Shown in pieces: positions 8,446 through 16,919 of a stretch of 64,000 bases of DNA. The notes beneath the pieces are model-generated. The model made no database searches, had not been told where the DNA came from, and saw only the letters and a list, made by a program, of their open reading frames with translations. The stretch is taken from assembly GCA_002385745.1 (NCBI GenBank), contig DGEC01000041.1:18083-82082 (forward strand), in the 5' to 3' direction. The stretch comes from Firmicutes bacterium UBA3936 (GTDB lineage: Bacteria; Bacillota; Dethiobacteria; Dethiobacterales; Dethiobacteraceae). The position numbers were made by a program, and so were the translations under genes. Every line of letters starts with the position of its first letter. Position 1 is the stretch's first letter.

Positions 8446-8931
8446 CTAGATCTTTGTGCGCAAACCGCGGTGGTCGATAATAAACATCAGTATTATCAGA
8501 CCCAGGGCCGCATTAATGTAAACGTCCTTTAAATCAAAGGTGAAAAACCCCCGCAGCAGGATATAATCCAGGCTTCCGTTCCAGAAAACCTTGTCAATTA
8601 AGGAGCAGACTCCTCCGGACAACAATAAAACAAAGGCCGCATTGATCAAAAAAGAACTTCCAAACCTATTTTTAATATAAATATAGCCGGCTAAAACAAT
8701 AATAATCACCAAGATAACGACGGCAATATGGACCGTTCTGCCGAGGCCCAACTGCAGCATTGAATTAATCCAGGAATAATCCCGGTTAAAAAGAGGCCTG
8801 AAAAAGACAAAAGATGCTATAAGCGGGGTATTTGCCTCCAGAAAAAAGCGGTTAACAACAATTTTTATCCCCTGTTCAAGGGCAATCAGCAAAATTACAG
8901 CCACGGCGAGAATTATATTATGCTTTTTCAT
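8446..8931 (-). CDS. Divergent signal peptidase II (LspA)-like membrane protein
   Basis: A 161-residue protein with four hydrophobic segments. It resembles lipoprotein signal peptidase: SGGVCSLIDK corresponds to the GGxxGNxIDR motif with its catalytic Asp, and TFDLKD to the second catalytic motif (FNxAD). Both Asp residues are kept, but the conserved Asn and Ala are replaced and the N-terminal DQxxK is EQGIK. It could be a working second LspA, a specialised protease, or a protein that has lost the activity. The start is ATG with AGGAAAG. It lies between two minus-strand terminators, so it is probably its own unit or expressed by read-through from the transketolase pair. Confidence 0.65.
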   Translation of the reverse strand: MKKHNIILAVAVILLIALEQGIKIVVNRFFLEANTPLIASFVFFRPLFNRDYSWINSMLQLGLGRTVHIAVVILVIIIVLAGYIYIKNRFGSSFLINAAFVLLLSGGVCSLIDKVFWNGSLDYILLRGFFTFDLKDVYINAALGLIILMFIIDHRGLRTKI

Positions 8932-8950
8932 ATCTTTCCTTTCGCCCTGT

Positions 8951-8985
8951 TTTATTAAACAAAAGGCCTCCCTCGCGGAGGCCTT
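8951..8985 (-). terminator. Terminator after the transketolase pair
   Basis: A nine-bp stem (8963-8971 with 8977-8985, AAGGCCTCC/GGAGGCCTT), five-base loop, then TTGTTTAATAAA on the minus strand. It starts four bases after the transketolase stop. Confidence 0.75.
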
Positions 8986-8988
8986 GCT

Positions 8989-9957
8989 TTAGAGCATTTT
9001 TTTTATTTGAGCACAAATGCCGGCCCCGTCGTAGCCATAGTAGGCATACAGGTCTTCGGGATCGCCAAGTTCAGCAAAAACATCGGGTATTCCCAGCCGC
9101 TTAAACTTGCAGGGTATCCCGGACTCCAGCACTGCTTCCGCCACGGCGGCACCCAGCCCGCCAATGATATTATGGTCTTCCACGGTAATAATGAGGCCCG
9201 TTTCCCTGGCTGCCTTCTCCAAAGTTTCCGTATCGAGCGGTTTTATGGTATGCATATCGATGACCCGGACACTTATTCCCTCTTTTTCCAGCCGCTGGGC
9301 CGCCACCAGTCCGTTATAAACCCCGATGCCGGCTCCCACTATGGTGGCATCACTGCCTTCCTTGGCAATTATAGCTTTGCCTATCCGGTAATCATAATCA
9401 TCAGTGCTGTAAACAAGCGGCTCTTCGCCCCTGGCTACCCGGATATACATGGGCCCGGGGTAGGTCAGGGAAGCTTCAATCAGTTTTACACACTGGTTGG
9501 CATCGGCCGGCGCTACCATGGTCATATTGGGAATAGAACGCATGATGGCGTAGTCACAGACGGTATAGTGGGTCGGCCCTCCCCCCGAGGTTAGGCCGCC
9601 GTGGGTGCCGATAACCCTGACCGGCACATCATTATAAGCCATGTCAGTATGAATCTGGTCGGTAGCCCGGACAGACAAAAAAGGCCCGAAAGCATTGACA
9701 AAGGGTATTTTCCCGCACAAAGCCAGCCCCGCGGCAATGCCGATGGCATTGGGTTCTGCTATTCCAACTTCTATAAACTGTTCGGGATAGCGTTTGCGGA
9801 ATTCATCCTGCTTGCTGCCCTTGGGCGCACCATCGGCACAGATGTAAACAATATCTTTATTTGTTTCAGCAAGCTCCAGCAGTTTAAGCATAAACAGATC
9901 CCTGGCCGAAGCCTTGGAAAGCATTTCGGCAAAATCCCATGTAATTCTGTCTGGCAT
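8989..9957 (-). CDS. Transketolase, C-terminal subunit
   Basis: A 322-residue protein covering the pyrimidine-binding and C-terminal domains of transketolase. FVNAFGPFLSVRATDQIH, THGGLTSGGGPTHYTV and, near the end, ITVEDHNIIGGLG mark the Transket_pyr and C domains. It pairs with the N-terminal subunit encoded immediately upstream. Together they move two-carbon units in the non-oxidative pentose phosphate pathway, using thiamine diphosphate. I chose the ATG at 9957 because AGGAGG lies seven bases before it and overlaps the end of the upstream gene; an ATG at 9990 would add 11 residues within that gene without such a site. Translational coupling is likely. Confidence 0.9.
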   Translation of the reverse strand: MPDRITWDFAEMLSKASARDLFMLKLLELAETNKDIVYICADGAPKGSKQDEFRKRYPEQFIEVGIAEPNAIGIAAGLALCGKIPFVNAFGPFLSVRATDQIHTDMAYNDVPVRVIGTHGGLTSGGGPTHYTVCDYAIMRSIPNMTMVAPADANQCVKLIEASLTYPGPMYIRVARGEEPLVYSTDDYDYRIGKAIIAKEGSDATIVGAGIGVYNGLVAAQRLEKEGISVRVIDMHTIKPLDTETLEKAARETGLIITVEDHNIIGGLGAAVAEAVLESGIPCKFKRLGIPDVFAELGDPEDLYAYYGYDGAGICAQIKKML

Positions 9958-9961
9958 TGCC

Positions 9962-10828
9962 CTACCTCCTGACCTTTCTGGATTGCTCAATTAATCTCAG
10001 GCATTCATCCTTTTTTTCAGCGCTGAGGCCGCCCGCATGCCATTTCGGTTCATTTTCCATAAAGGCTACTCCTTTGCCCTTTACGGTATTCAGGATAATA
10101 CAAATGGGCCTGCGCGGCGTTACCGGATCAACGGGCGGCAGGGACCCGAGCACATCCACAATCTGCTCCATGTCATTGCCGTCCTCAACATTAATAACAT
10201 CCCAGCCGAATGCTTCCCATTTGTCTGCCAGCGGCTCCAGCCTGACCGTCTCTTCAGTCCAGCCGTTGCCCTGAATTTTGTTCCTGTCCACGATGGCAAC
10301 CAGGTTGCCGAACCGGTGGTGGCCGGCAAACATTATGGCTTCCCAGTTGGAGCCTTCGTTTAATTCCCCGTCGCCGGTAATGCAGTAAACACGCCAATTA
10401 GCCCTGTCCATCCGGCCGCTGAAGGCAAAGCCCACAGCCAGGGACAGGCCGTGGCCCAGGGAACCTGTAGAAGCCTCAAAACCCTCAATATATTTACGGT
10501 TGGGGTGCTGGCCGAATCTACCGCCAATCCGGTTATAGCCGTTATAAAGTTCCTCCTTGGTGTACATCCCCAAATCGGCAAAAATATTGTAAAACAAGCA
10601 GCCGCAATGCCCTTTACTGAGAATCAGGCGGTCCCGGTCGGGGTCCTTTGGATTCTGCGGATCAAAACGCAAAAAGTGATAATAAAGTGCTACCGCTACA
10701 TCGCACAGGGAAAGAGAACCGCCCAGGTGGGCATGTCCTATGGCATAGGTCATTTCAATTAACTGCTTGCGGATGTCAACGGCTTTTTCTTCCAGTCTGG
10801 CAACCAATTCCAAATCAGGCTTTCCCAT
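9962..10828 (-). CDS. Transketolase, N-terminal subunit
   Basis: A 288-residue thiamine-diphosphate-binding half of a split transketolase. HAHLGGSLSLCDVAVALYY near the start, ILSKGHCGCLFYNI, GSLGHGLSLAVGFA and the ThDP/metal motif GDGELNEGSNWEA (then VDRNKIQGNG) are all present. It acts with the C-terminal subunit, whose start is four bases after this stop. Split transketolases of this kind are common in clostridia and archaea. Some operate in pathways other than the pentose phosphate pathway, so the substrates are not certain. The start is ATG preceded by GGAGGGCGG. Confidence 0.9.
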   Translation of the reverse strand: MGKPDLELVARLEEKAVDIRKQLIEMTYAIGHAHLGGSLSLCDVAVALYYHFLRFDPQNPKDPDRDRLILSKGHCGCLFYNIFADLGMYTKEELYNGYNRIGGRFGQHPNRKYIEGFEASTGSLGHGLSLAVGFAFSGRMDRANWRVYCITGDGELNEGSNWEAIMFAGHHRFGNLVAIVDRNKIQGNGWTEETVRLEPLADKWEAFGWDVINVEDGNDMEQIVDVLGSLPPVDPVTPRRPICIILNTVKGKGVAFMENEPKWHAGGLSAEKKDECLRLIEQSRKVRR

Positions 10829-10919
10829 TTTCCGCCCTCCGTTTTCCCGTGCCCAAAACAGGCACTTATTTGTTAATCTTAATTTCGGCAGACACAGCCG
10901 TTATTCCTTTCTTGTCTTC

Positions 10920-12008
10920 TCAGACAAAACCCGGTAAATACTCTCTCTTCCGCTTTCTTTTTTTCATCACAATCATATCATAAAAGGCTTCCAGGCGGGT
11001 AATAAAACCGGTTTTTTCGGTATGTGTATCAAAGCTGAGAAAAAGGATGGGAATTTGATAGTCGCGGCTGATGTTCTGCAAAACGGGCATGGCGTCTACT
11101 TCCGGGGTACAGCCGAATGACTTGACATGTATGATGCCGTCATAACCCATTTTGGCCATCCTCAAAGCCCTGCTGATAGTGGCCATGCTGGTAGCTCCCA
11201 TGGCATAACTGGTATATGGCTTGACTTTTTCTTTTATTTCTTTAGGCGCATGCAGCAGCGTATTCGTAACATTCAGCCAGCGGTCTACAACAATACCCTT
11301 GGCAGCCAGTTCTTTCTCAATAAAATGATTGCTGAAGGGTTCCATAATTGTATAGTACTCACCCACAATGCCGACACGCAGTGGGTTTGGCGGGCTTTGG
11401 ACCTCAATATCCTGAAAGCGCTTTTTATAGTCCCTGTACAGGATATCCAGATCCCTGCGGCTGCGCACATTCCGCAAATCCCGCAAAAACTCCCGGTGTG
11501 TTTTTTCAAACAAATCTTGGTCTGCCGCAAATCCCACGTTCTTGCGGATATAATCCTCCACTTTATCCATACATTCCACCATTCTCACAGCCAGGGGCAG
11601 AACCCGGGCAATTCGCCCAAGGGATGCCTGCGGGTTAAACTGTTTCAGCCGCAGGTAAACGGAAAGGGGGTCCAGTTTTTTCATGCCGGCAAGATTGATA
11701 AAATTTACTTTATAGCCCAGATCGGCTAAAATCAGTTCCTGCAATTCCCCGTAATAATCCAGCCGGCAAGATCCGGCTACCTGAACAAGCGTGTCGGCTC
11801 CCGCTTCAATAGCTTCTATGAAGTTCCCCAACGTGTATTTAAAAGGAGCACAAACAAACTCCGGACTGTGGCGGCTGCCTATCTCCAGTGTTTTGCTGCT
11901 GATTGGCGGTGGAACAATGTATTCAATATCAAAACCCAGAGTAAACAGGACAGAGAGCGGAATGTGGTAATTGCCCAGATGCGGTAAACTGACTTTACAC
12001 ACAGCCAT
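10920..12008 (-). CDS. Acyl-CoA dehydratase activase-related protein
   Basis: A 362-residue protein resembling the C-terminal portion of large clostridial proteins annotated as 2-hydroxyacyl-CoA dehydratase activator-related or CoA protein activases. It has VSLPHLGNYHIPLSVLFT near the start, then PPPISSKTLEIG, FVCAPFKYTLGN and IIHVKSFGCTPEVDAMPVL. Several Cys residues (for example in FVCAPFK and KSFGCTPE) could hold an iron-sulfur cluster. The ATG at 12008 is preferred: AGGAGG lies nine bases upstream inside the preceding gene, which it overlaps by 14 bases. It probably works in one complex with that gene's product. No dehydratase subunits are nearby, so the role is open. Confidence 0.7.
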   Translation of the reverse strand: MAVCKVSLPHLGNYHIPLSVLFTLGFDIEYIVPPPISSKTLEIGSRHSPEFVCAPFKYTLGNFIEAIEAGADTLVQVAGSCRLDYYGELQELILADLGYKVNFINLAGMKKLDPLSVYLRLKQFNPQASLGRIARVLPLAVRMVECMDKVEDYIRKNVGFAADQDLFEKTHREFLRDLRNVRSRRDLDILYRDYKKRFQDIEVQSPPNPLRVGIVGEYYTIMEPFSNHFIEKELAAKGIVVDRWLNVTNTLLHAPKEIKEKVKPYTSYAMGATSMATISRALRMAKMGYDGIIHVKSFGCTPEVDAMPVLQNISRDYQIPILFLSFDTHTEKTGFITRLEAFYDMIVMKKRKRKREYLPGFV

Positions 12009-12924
12009 AATCCCGAGCCTCCTGAAAGCGAATGATATCAAGGAAGCTTTCCAGGCGCGTCTCAATTCCCGCCATGCCCCGGTGCCCGTCCATAATTAAC
12101 GTCAGAACCGGCTTGTCCTTTATCTTTCTGGTCAGCATTTCATTGACCAAAGAATCAGGCCCGCAGGGAAAGGCGCTTAAAAGAATGATCCCGTCAACAT
12201 GCCGTCGGTAGATGGCTACGGAACCTACCAGCTCCTTGCTCAACGCCCAGGGCAGGGTCTCGCTTAATGAAGATGCCCTGGCCACTGCTTCCTTCTTCGG
12301 CGCTATGTCAGCAATAATGGGCAGTGCCCCCATTTCCCGCAGCCGGTTAAGAATGGGTTCGCCGATGAATTTGTCGCAGACATTGTAGCGGTGCGCCACC
12401 ACTAAAATCTTCATCCCGTCCCGGCTAAGCAGCCTCTCCTGCTGTTCCAACTCTTCCCTTTGGGCTTTTTTTTGGGCCTGCTTTGCCGCCAGGTAAGCCA
12501 GGATGCTTTCGGCATTTTTCCGTCCCAGTGCCTTGCTCAGGCGGATAAAGGCCGCCATTTCTCCGTCTGCCGTCCTGGGCTCAATATTGCAGCATAAAAG
12601 TCTTGCGCGCCGTTTGCGAAATGTATTGGCCACCACATCATAAATAGCCTGGTATTTGCTGCAAACCGTGCCTGCGCCGTATCTTGAAATGCGGGGAATA
12701 AGAAGATAATCGCATTTATCCAGCAGCCAGGCCACATGTCCCAGGTAAATTTTGGACGATAGGCAGGCTTCGTCAATGGCATGCATTGATCCCGCTCTCA
12801 CGAGATCGTTTTGCGTTTCAGGGCTTAATATAAATTCAATTCCAAGCTCCCTAAAGAAAGTCTCCCACAACTCCTTGTACCTGTAATATAAAAAAGCTCT
12901 CGGAATCCCAATCTTCACCGCCAA
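11995..12924 (-). CDS. DUF2229-type activase-related protein
   Basis: A 309-residue protein beginning MAVKIGIPRAFLYYRYKELW, the typical opening of DUF2229 domains attached to 2-hydroxyacyl-CoA dehydratase activators. Conserved Cys-containing segments follow: DEACLSSKIYLGH, GTVCSKYQAIYD, LLCCNIEP and SAFPCGPDSLVNEML, probably iron-sulfur ligands. In many clostridia this region is fused to an ASKHA-type activator ATPase; here it stands alone and is followed, overlapping, by a second activase-related gene. The ATPase itself is not in the window. The start is ATG after AAAGGAGG. Confidence 0.72.
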   Translation of the reverse strand: MAVKIGIPRAFLYYRYKELWETFFRELGIEFILSPETQNDLVRAGSMHAIDEACLSSKIYLGHVAWLLDKCDYLLIPRISRYGAGTVCSKYQAIYDVVANTFRKRRARLLCCNIEPRTADGEMAAFIRLSKALGRKNAESILAYLAAKQAQKKAQREELEQQERLLSRDGMKILVVAHRYNVCDKFIGEPILNRLREMGALPIIADIAPKKEAVARASSLSETLPWALSKELVGSVAIYRRHVDGIILLSAFPCGPDSLVNEMLTRKIKDKPVLTLIMDGHRGMAGIETRLESFLDIIRFQEARDYGCV

Positions 12925-13022
12925 TACCTCCTTTTGAGGGTACCGGTTGATAAGAAGCCGGCAAATCCATGGCTTTTCGCAAGTCCAAAGGCCGCTTTGG
13001 CAATTTATTACACAAATGCGGA

Positions 13023-13051
13023 TTGCCTTAAGAGTATATCAATGATAACAT
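13023..13051 (+). promoter_or_regulatory. Possible promoter of the isochorismatase-family gene
   Basis: TTGCCT (13023-13028), 17-base spacer, TAACAT (13046-13051), about 50 bases before the start. Spacing is ideal and the hexamers are moderate. Confidence 0.4.
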
Positions 13052-13101
13052 GAATAACGAAGAATGTTCAGCGCAAAAAAGCTCAAAGAAGGTGATGGAA
13101 T

Positions 13102-13617
13102 TTGGCCAGGGCACTGCTTGTCATTGACATGTTAAGGGATTTTTTGGATGAAGACGGCGCTTTAAGCATCGGGGATGCAAGACAAATTATTCGCAACGTA
13201 GCCAAGAGGACAGAAGAATGGCGTTCCAGCGGAAATCCTGTTATCTACATTCTGGACAGACACCTGCCTGATGATGCGGAATTTAAAATGTTCCCGCCTC
13301 ACTGCCTGGCGGGAGAGCGGGGCGGAGAGGTTGTGGATGAACTGGCCCCGCGGGAAGGAGACATCAGAATCTACAAGCGGCGTTACAGCGCTTTTTTCGG
13401 CACCGATTTGGATCTGACCCTCAGGGAGCTTGGAGTAACCGAAGTGGAACTGGCCGGCGTCTGCACCCAAATCTGTGTCCTTTACACGGCTGCCGATGCC
13501 AGCATGTTAAATTACGAGGTGACGGTAAGGAGAGAATGTGTGGCTTCCTTTGACGAAAAGGCCCATGAATTTGCCCTGCAGGAAATGGAAAAAACCCTTG
13601 GGGTAAAAGTGCTCTAA
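13102..13617 (+). CDS. Isochorismatase-family hydrolase (nicotinamidase-like)
   Basis: A 171-residue cysteine hydrolase. The triad is visible: Asp in LVIDMLRDF, Lys in YKRRYSAFFGTDLD and the nucleophile Cys in ELAGVCTQICVLYTAADA. DRHLPDDAEF and FPPHCLAGERGGEVV fit the metal-binding and oxyanion segments of nicotinamidases, so nicotinamide to nicotinate (NAD salvage) is the leading guess, though other amides are possible. The start is TTG at 13102 with AGGTGAT nine bases upstream; no in-frame ATG lies nearby. It ends two bases before the stop of the convergent lipoprotein gene. Confidence 0.82.
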   Translation: MARALLVIDMLRDFLDEDGALSIGDARQIIRNVAKRTEEWRSSGNPVIYILDRHLPDDAEFKMFPPHCLAGERGGEVVDELAPREGDIRIYKRRYSAFFGTDLDLTLRELGVTEVELAGVCTQICVLYTAADASMLNYEVTVRRECVASFDEKAHEFALQEMEKTLGVKVL

Positions 13618-13618
13618 A

Positions 13619-14314
13619 CTAGATGGTCCATTGGCCATGAATTATTCCTACCAGATACCATTGTCCTTCATCCTGTTCAAATACCAAGCGTAAGCTACGC
13701 CAATCCATACCGTCATTTCCGGGTTCAAACCCGGTGAAATGGAACTCTATAAAAGTACCGTCCGGGTAGGCGGCGGATACATTGTCAACGGTGTTTCCGG
13801 AACCGATTGGTGTATTGTTGCCTATCAGGTGTGGATTAATGAAATCCTCATCATAAACAAATTTGTCATAATAATCATTGAAGGTTAAATCTATGGGTTC
13901 CCCAATGCCATCGTAGATACCCCAAGTATAGATTGTAGTATCCCGGTCCAGCCCTGCAACCTGTTGGGCGTCAAAAACTTTGTCATTCTGTACATCTACA
14001 TAAAAATAGGGGCTGAATCGCAGCCCTTTTTCCGGGTGGACCAGATTTGCCAACCCGGCCATGTTCTTATTCTTTAGTAATTCCATGGCATTTAAGGCTG
14101 TGATCAGTACGTTTGGAGAGACACCGGTCCGGCTGCTTAACTGTTCGGTCAGTTCCTGATTCTTTTCTGTCAGTTCTTTAATTTGACCGTTCAAGGTTTC
14201 TATTTGTGCTTTTAATTCCTCCGTGGAATGGGAGTTTTGTCCCGGCGCACAGGCTGTTATGGCAAAAGCGGCAATGACTGCAAGACTGAGCACAATTTTA
14301 AATTTGTTTTTCAT
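13619..14314 (-). CDS. Predicted lipoprotein of unknown function
   Basis: A 231-residue protein with a lipoprotein signal: MKNKFKIVLSLAVIAAF, then the lipobox ITAC with the acylated Cys. A 35-residue heptad-rich stretch follows (LKAQIETLNGQIKELTEKNQ onwards), probably a coiled coil holding the domain off the membrane. The rest (HPEKGLRFSPYFYVD, WGIYDGIGEPIDLTF, WRSLRLVFEQDEGQWYLVGI) looks like a compact beta-rich domain of the NTF2-like kind, but I do not recognise a named family. The ATG at 14314 has AGGAGG six bases before it, so the upstream ATG at 14347 is unlikely. Confidence 0.7.
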   Translation of the reverse strand: MKNKFKIVLSLAVIAAFAITACAPGQNSHSTEELKAQIETLNGQIKELTEKNQELTEQLSSRTGVSPNVLITALNAMELLKNKNMAGLANLVHPEKGLRFSPYFYVDVQNDKVFDAQQVAGLDRDTTIYTWGIYDGIGEPIDLTFNDYYDKFVYDEDFINPHLIGNNTPIGSGNTVDNVSAAYPDGTFIEFHFTGFEPGNDGMDWRSLRLVFEQDEGQWYLVGIIHGQWTI

Positions 14315-14350
14315 AAATATCCTCCTGAATATTTCTATCTCATGCATCTA

Positions 14351-14378
14351 ACTATACTACCCGGATTTCCGCAGGTAA
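14351..14378 (-). promoter_or_regulatory. Possible promoter of the lipoprotein gene
   Basis: On the minus strand TTACCT, a 16-base spacer and TATAGT, 37 bases before the start chosen for the lipoprotein. Confidence 0.35.
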
Positions 14379-14448
14379 TGCATTGCAGCCAGTCTGTGAT
14401 ATCATGGTGTCTTCGTAAAAGGGAGAGATCAGTTAAACCGCGGTTCCA

Positions 14449-15300
14449 TTAATCGTAGAAGTCAAGATAATGATAGCGCCTGCCGTCTTTTTTCCAACCC
14501 AGGACGGCATCCAGGCAGACATTTTCCCCCGCTTTAAAGATGGATTTTTCCACGTCCTGGAAGTATTTGCGCAGCTGTTTAATGAGTTCCTTGACTTCAT
14601 AACGCTTATTCCCGGTTCTCCGGGCAGTTACCGTACAGGCACAGTTAATGGGTGCAAGCCCGCAGTAGCTGACAAAATCGATAATTGTCTCTTCCCGCAC
14701 ATAGTATAGCGGGCGGATAAGCTCCATATCGGCAAAGTTTTGTGCTTTCAGCTTAGGCAGCATATTCTTAAAGCTGCCTGCACAAAGCAGGTTGAGAAGC
14801 GTTGTTTCAATAACATCGTCAAAATGGTGGCCCAGGGCAAGTTTATTGCAGCCCAATGACTGCGCCCGGGCATACAGGGCGCCGCGGCGCATTTTGGCGC
14901 ACATGTAGCAGGGATAATCACCCGCTATTTTTTGCGCTACCTTAAAGATGTTGGCGGAAAAAATATGGACGGGAATATTCAGGTAGCGGAAGTTTGCCAG
15001 GAGCTGTTCACGGATACGGGGCTCGTATCCGGGGTCCATAACAATAAACCGCAGTTCAAAACCGGCCTGCCTATGGCGCTGCAGCTCCTGAAACAATTTG
15101 GCCATAACCATGCTGTCCTTGCCGCCCGAAAGAGCTACGGCTATTTTGTCGCCTTCGGCCACCAGCTTAAAATCCCGCACCGCCCTGGTAAATTTGCTCC
15201 ACAGGGCACGCCGGAACTTTTTAACAATGCTTTTTTCAATTTCCGCAAGCGGCATTGGTTCCGCAGCCGGTGCTATCCTTTTGCAGTCCCTGTTGTCCAT
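14449..15300 (-). CDS. TtcA-like tRNA thiolation enzyme (PP-loop ATPase)
   Basis: A 283-residue PP-loop protein. AVALSGGKDSMVMAKLF binds ATP; PCYMCAKMRRGALYARA is the CxxC segment that ligates the [4Fe-4S] cluster in TtcA, and a third Cys is available in PINCACTVTARR. LALGHHFDDVIETTLLNLL is also characteristic. TtcA makes 2-thiocytidine at tRNA position 32, but related clostridial proteins may act on other tRNA sites. The start is ATG after GGAAGG. The gene stands between mgtE and the lipoprotein gene, all on the minus strand but with gaps of over 100 bases. Confidence 0.82.
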   Translation of the reverse strand: MDNRDCKRIAPAAEPMPLAEIEKSIVKKFRRALWSKFTRAVRDFKLVAEGDKIAVALSGGKDSMVMAKLFQELQRHRQAGFELRFIVMDPGYEPRIREQLLANFRYLNIPVHIFSANIFKVAQKIAGDYPCYMCAKMRRGALYARAQSLGCNKLALGHHFDDVIETTLLNLLCAGSFKNMLPKLKAQNFADMELIRPLYYVREETIIDFVSYCGLAPINCACTVTARRTGNKRYEVKELIKQLRKYFQDVEKSIFKAGENVCLDAVLGWKKDGRRYHYLDFYD

Positions 15301-15469
15301 GCTATTCTACCTTCCTTGCTGTATAATTAAACTCAATATTTTCACCGCTCCTACCATTATACCTTCTTCCGCGCCCTCTGCACACCGGAAATTTGCGCAA
15401 AGGCAGCTGCCCTTCTTTCCCCGCGCCAAGATTAAAGCCCTTCCAGACTCAAACGAGACAGCGCAGGAA

Positions 15470-16801
15470 TTAAAGCCCCAAATACCTGCTGGCGATAAAA
15501 AAGTAAATAAGCACTCCCGTAACATCGGCAATGGAGGTAACAAGGGGGCCGCTTGCCAGAGCAGGATCCAGCTTGAATCTGCTGAGCAGGAAAGGAAGAG
15601 ACATGCCGATTAAGCTGCCAACAAGCACAACGGCTGTCATGGATAAAGCAACAACAGCAGCCACATCCGGACCTCCCCGGGATACTCCTATGGGATATGC
15701 GATAGCGGCCATGACCAGTCCCAGCAGTATGGAAACGGCTAGTTCCTTTTTGAATAATTCAAACCAGTCGCCAATTTCCACATCTCCAACGGCAAGGGCT
15801 CGGATCATCAAGGCGGCCGATTGCGAACCTGCATTTCCGGCGCTGTCTATTAATAGGGGCAGGAAAAAAACAAGGGCAATGGCTGCCTGGATGGTTTCTT
15901 CAAAAACAGCAATGCCGCTCCCGGCAAAGAAACCGACCACAATTAAGACCAAAAGCCAGGGAAGACGTTTTTTTACCATAAAGAGCGGGCTTGCATCCAA
16001 AAGATTGATATCTATCTTCCCCACAGTTGCCATTTTATGAATGTCTTCCGTGATTTCCTCATCAATGACATCAACTATATCATCAACTGTTATAATTCCC
16101 ACCAGGCGATTCTCTTGATCCGTAACAGGAATAGCTAAAAGATCGTATTTCTTGATGAGGCTTGCAACATATTCTTTATTATCCAATGTTTTTGCAGAAA
16201 TAAATTCCCTGCGCATTATTTCCGCCACACTTTGCCCCGGTGAAGCGGCCACCAGCTCACGCAAAGAAATGATTCCCTCAAGGCGGCGTCCGGCATCGGT
16301 GACATAGCAAGTATAAATGGTTTCCTTGTTCCTCGCAGTTTGCCTGATTATTTCAAGAGACTCCTGCACCTTCATTTCTTTTTTTAATTCCACAAACTCA
16401 ATGGTCATTATACTGCCGGCCGAGTCCTCGGGATAGTTAAGAAATTGGTTTATAAGTCTTCTTTCTGTTTCGGAAGAATTCAGCAGAATCTTTTTGACAA
16501 CATTGGCCGGCATTTCCTCCAGGAAATCAATCTTGTCGTCAAAGCGGAGCTCTTCTAAAATGGCATAAAGCTCCTTTTCCTTAATTTCCACTGAAATTTG
16601 GGCCTGGCTTGCCGGAGTCAGGTAAGAAAAGACTTCTGCCGCCATGTCTTTCGGCAGCAGTCTGAATACCAAAAGGGTGTCCTTGGCATCCAAATGATTT
16701 ATAAAGTCAGCTATATCAACAAGATGACTTTTCTCCAGTTTTTCCTTGAGCAAATTGTACTGTTTCTCCCTAAGCAAGATTTGCAGTGTACCAAAGTCCA
16801 T
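15470..16801 (-). CDS. mgtE: MgtE-type magnesium transporter
   Basis: A 443-residue Mg2+ channel/transporter of the inner membrane. Order of domains: the MgtE N domain (about 15-125), two CBS domains that sense internal Mg2+ (about 130-255, with SAGSIMTIEFVEL and VGIITVDDIVDVID), the connecting helix, then five membrane helices (about 280-443) with the pore signature LPLLIDSAGNAGSQSAAL. Length is normal. The start is ATG after GGGAGGGG. The leader (about 370 bases) carries an M-box riboswitch, a terminator and a 30-codon ORF, so expression should rise when Mg2+ is low. Confidence 0.95.
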   Translation of the reverse strand: MDFGTLQILLREKQYNLLKEKLEKSHLVDIADFINHLDAKDTLLVFRLLPKDMAAEVFSYLTPASQAQISVEIKEKELYAILEELRFDDKIDFLEEMPANVVKKILLNSSETERRLINQFLNYPEDSAGSIMTIEFVELKKEMKVQESLEIIRQTARNKETIYTCYVTDAGRRLEGIISLRELVAASPGQSVAEIMRREFISAKTLDNKEYVASLIKKYDLLAIPVTDQENRLVGIITVDDIVDVIDEEITEDIHKMATVGKIDINLLDASPLFMVKKRLPWLLVLIVVGFFAGSGIAVFEETIQAAIALVFFLPLLIDSAGNAGSQSAALMIRALAVGDVEIGDWFELFKKELAVSILLGLVMAAIAYPIGVSRGGPDVAAVVALSMTAVVLVGSLIGMSLPFLLSRFKLDPALASGPLVTSIADVTGVLIYFFIASRYLGL

Positions 16802-16826
16802 TTTTTCCCCTCCCTGAAGATAATTT

Positions 16827-16919
16827 TTAGGAGGCTATCGCCATCAGGTGATTTACGGGCGATACCTCTCCTGCAATGAGTTTTCTTTTGTCCGCATTTG
16901 GCCCTGGATCGGTATCCAT
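16827..16919 (-). CDS. Candidate 30-codon leader peptide of mgtE (MgtL-like)
   Basis: Between the M-box terminator and mgtE, an ATG at 16917-16919 follows an excellent ribosome site (GGAGGTGAT, six-base spacing). It opens 30 codons ending in TAA, 25 bases before the mgtE start. The peptide begins MDTDPGPNADKRK. Alternating acidic and proline residues then a basic run recall the E. coli leader MgtL (MEPDPTPLPRRR), whose acidic/proline start destabilises the ribosome at low Mg2+. The SD can pair over 11 bases with part of the ORF, and a second hairpin covers the ORF end. This is inference: no homologue search was possible, and a plain coupling ORF is the alternative. Confidence 0.5.
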   Translation of the reverse strand: MDTDPGPNADKRKLIAGEVSPVNHLMAIAS

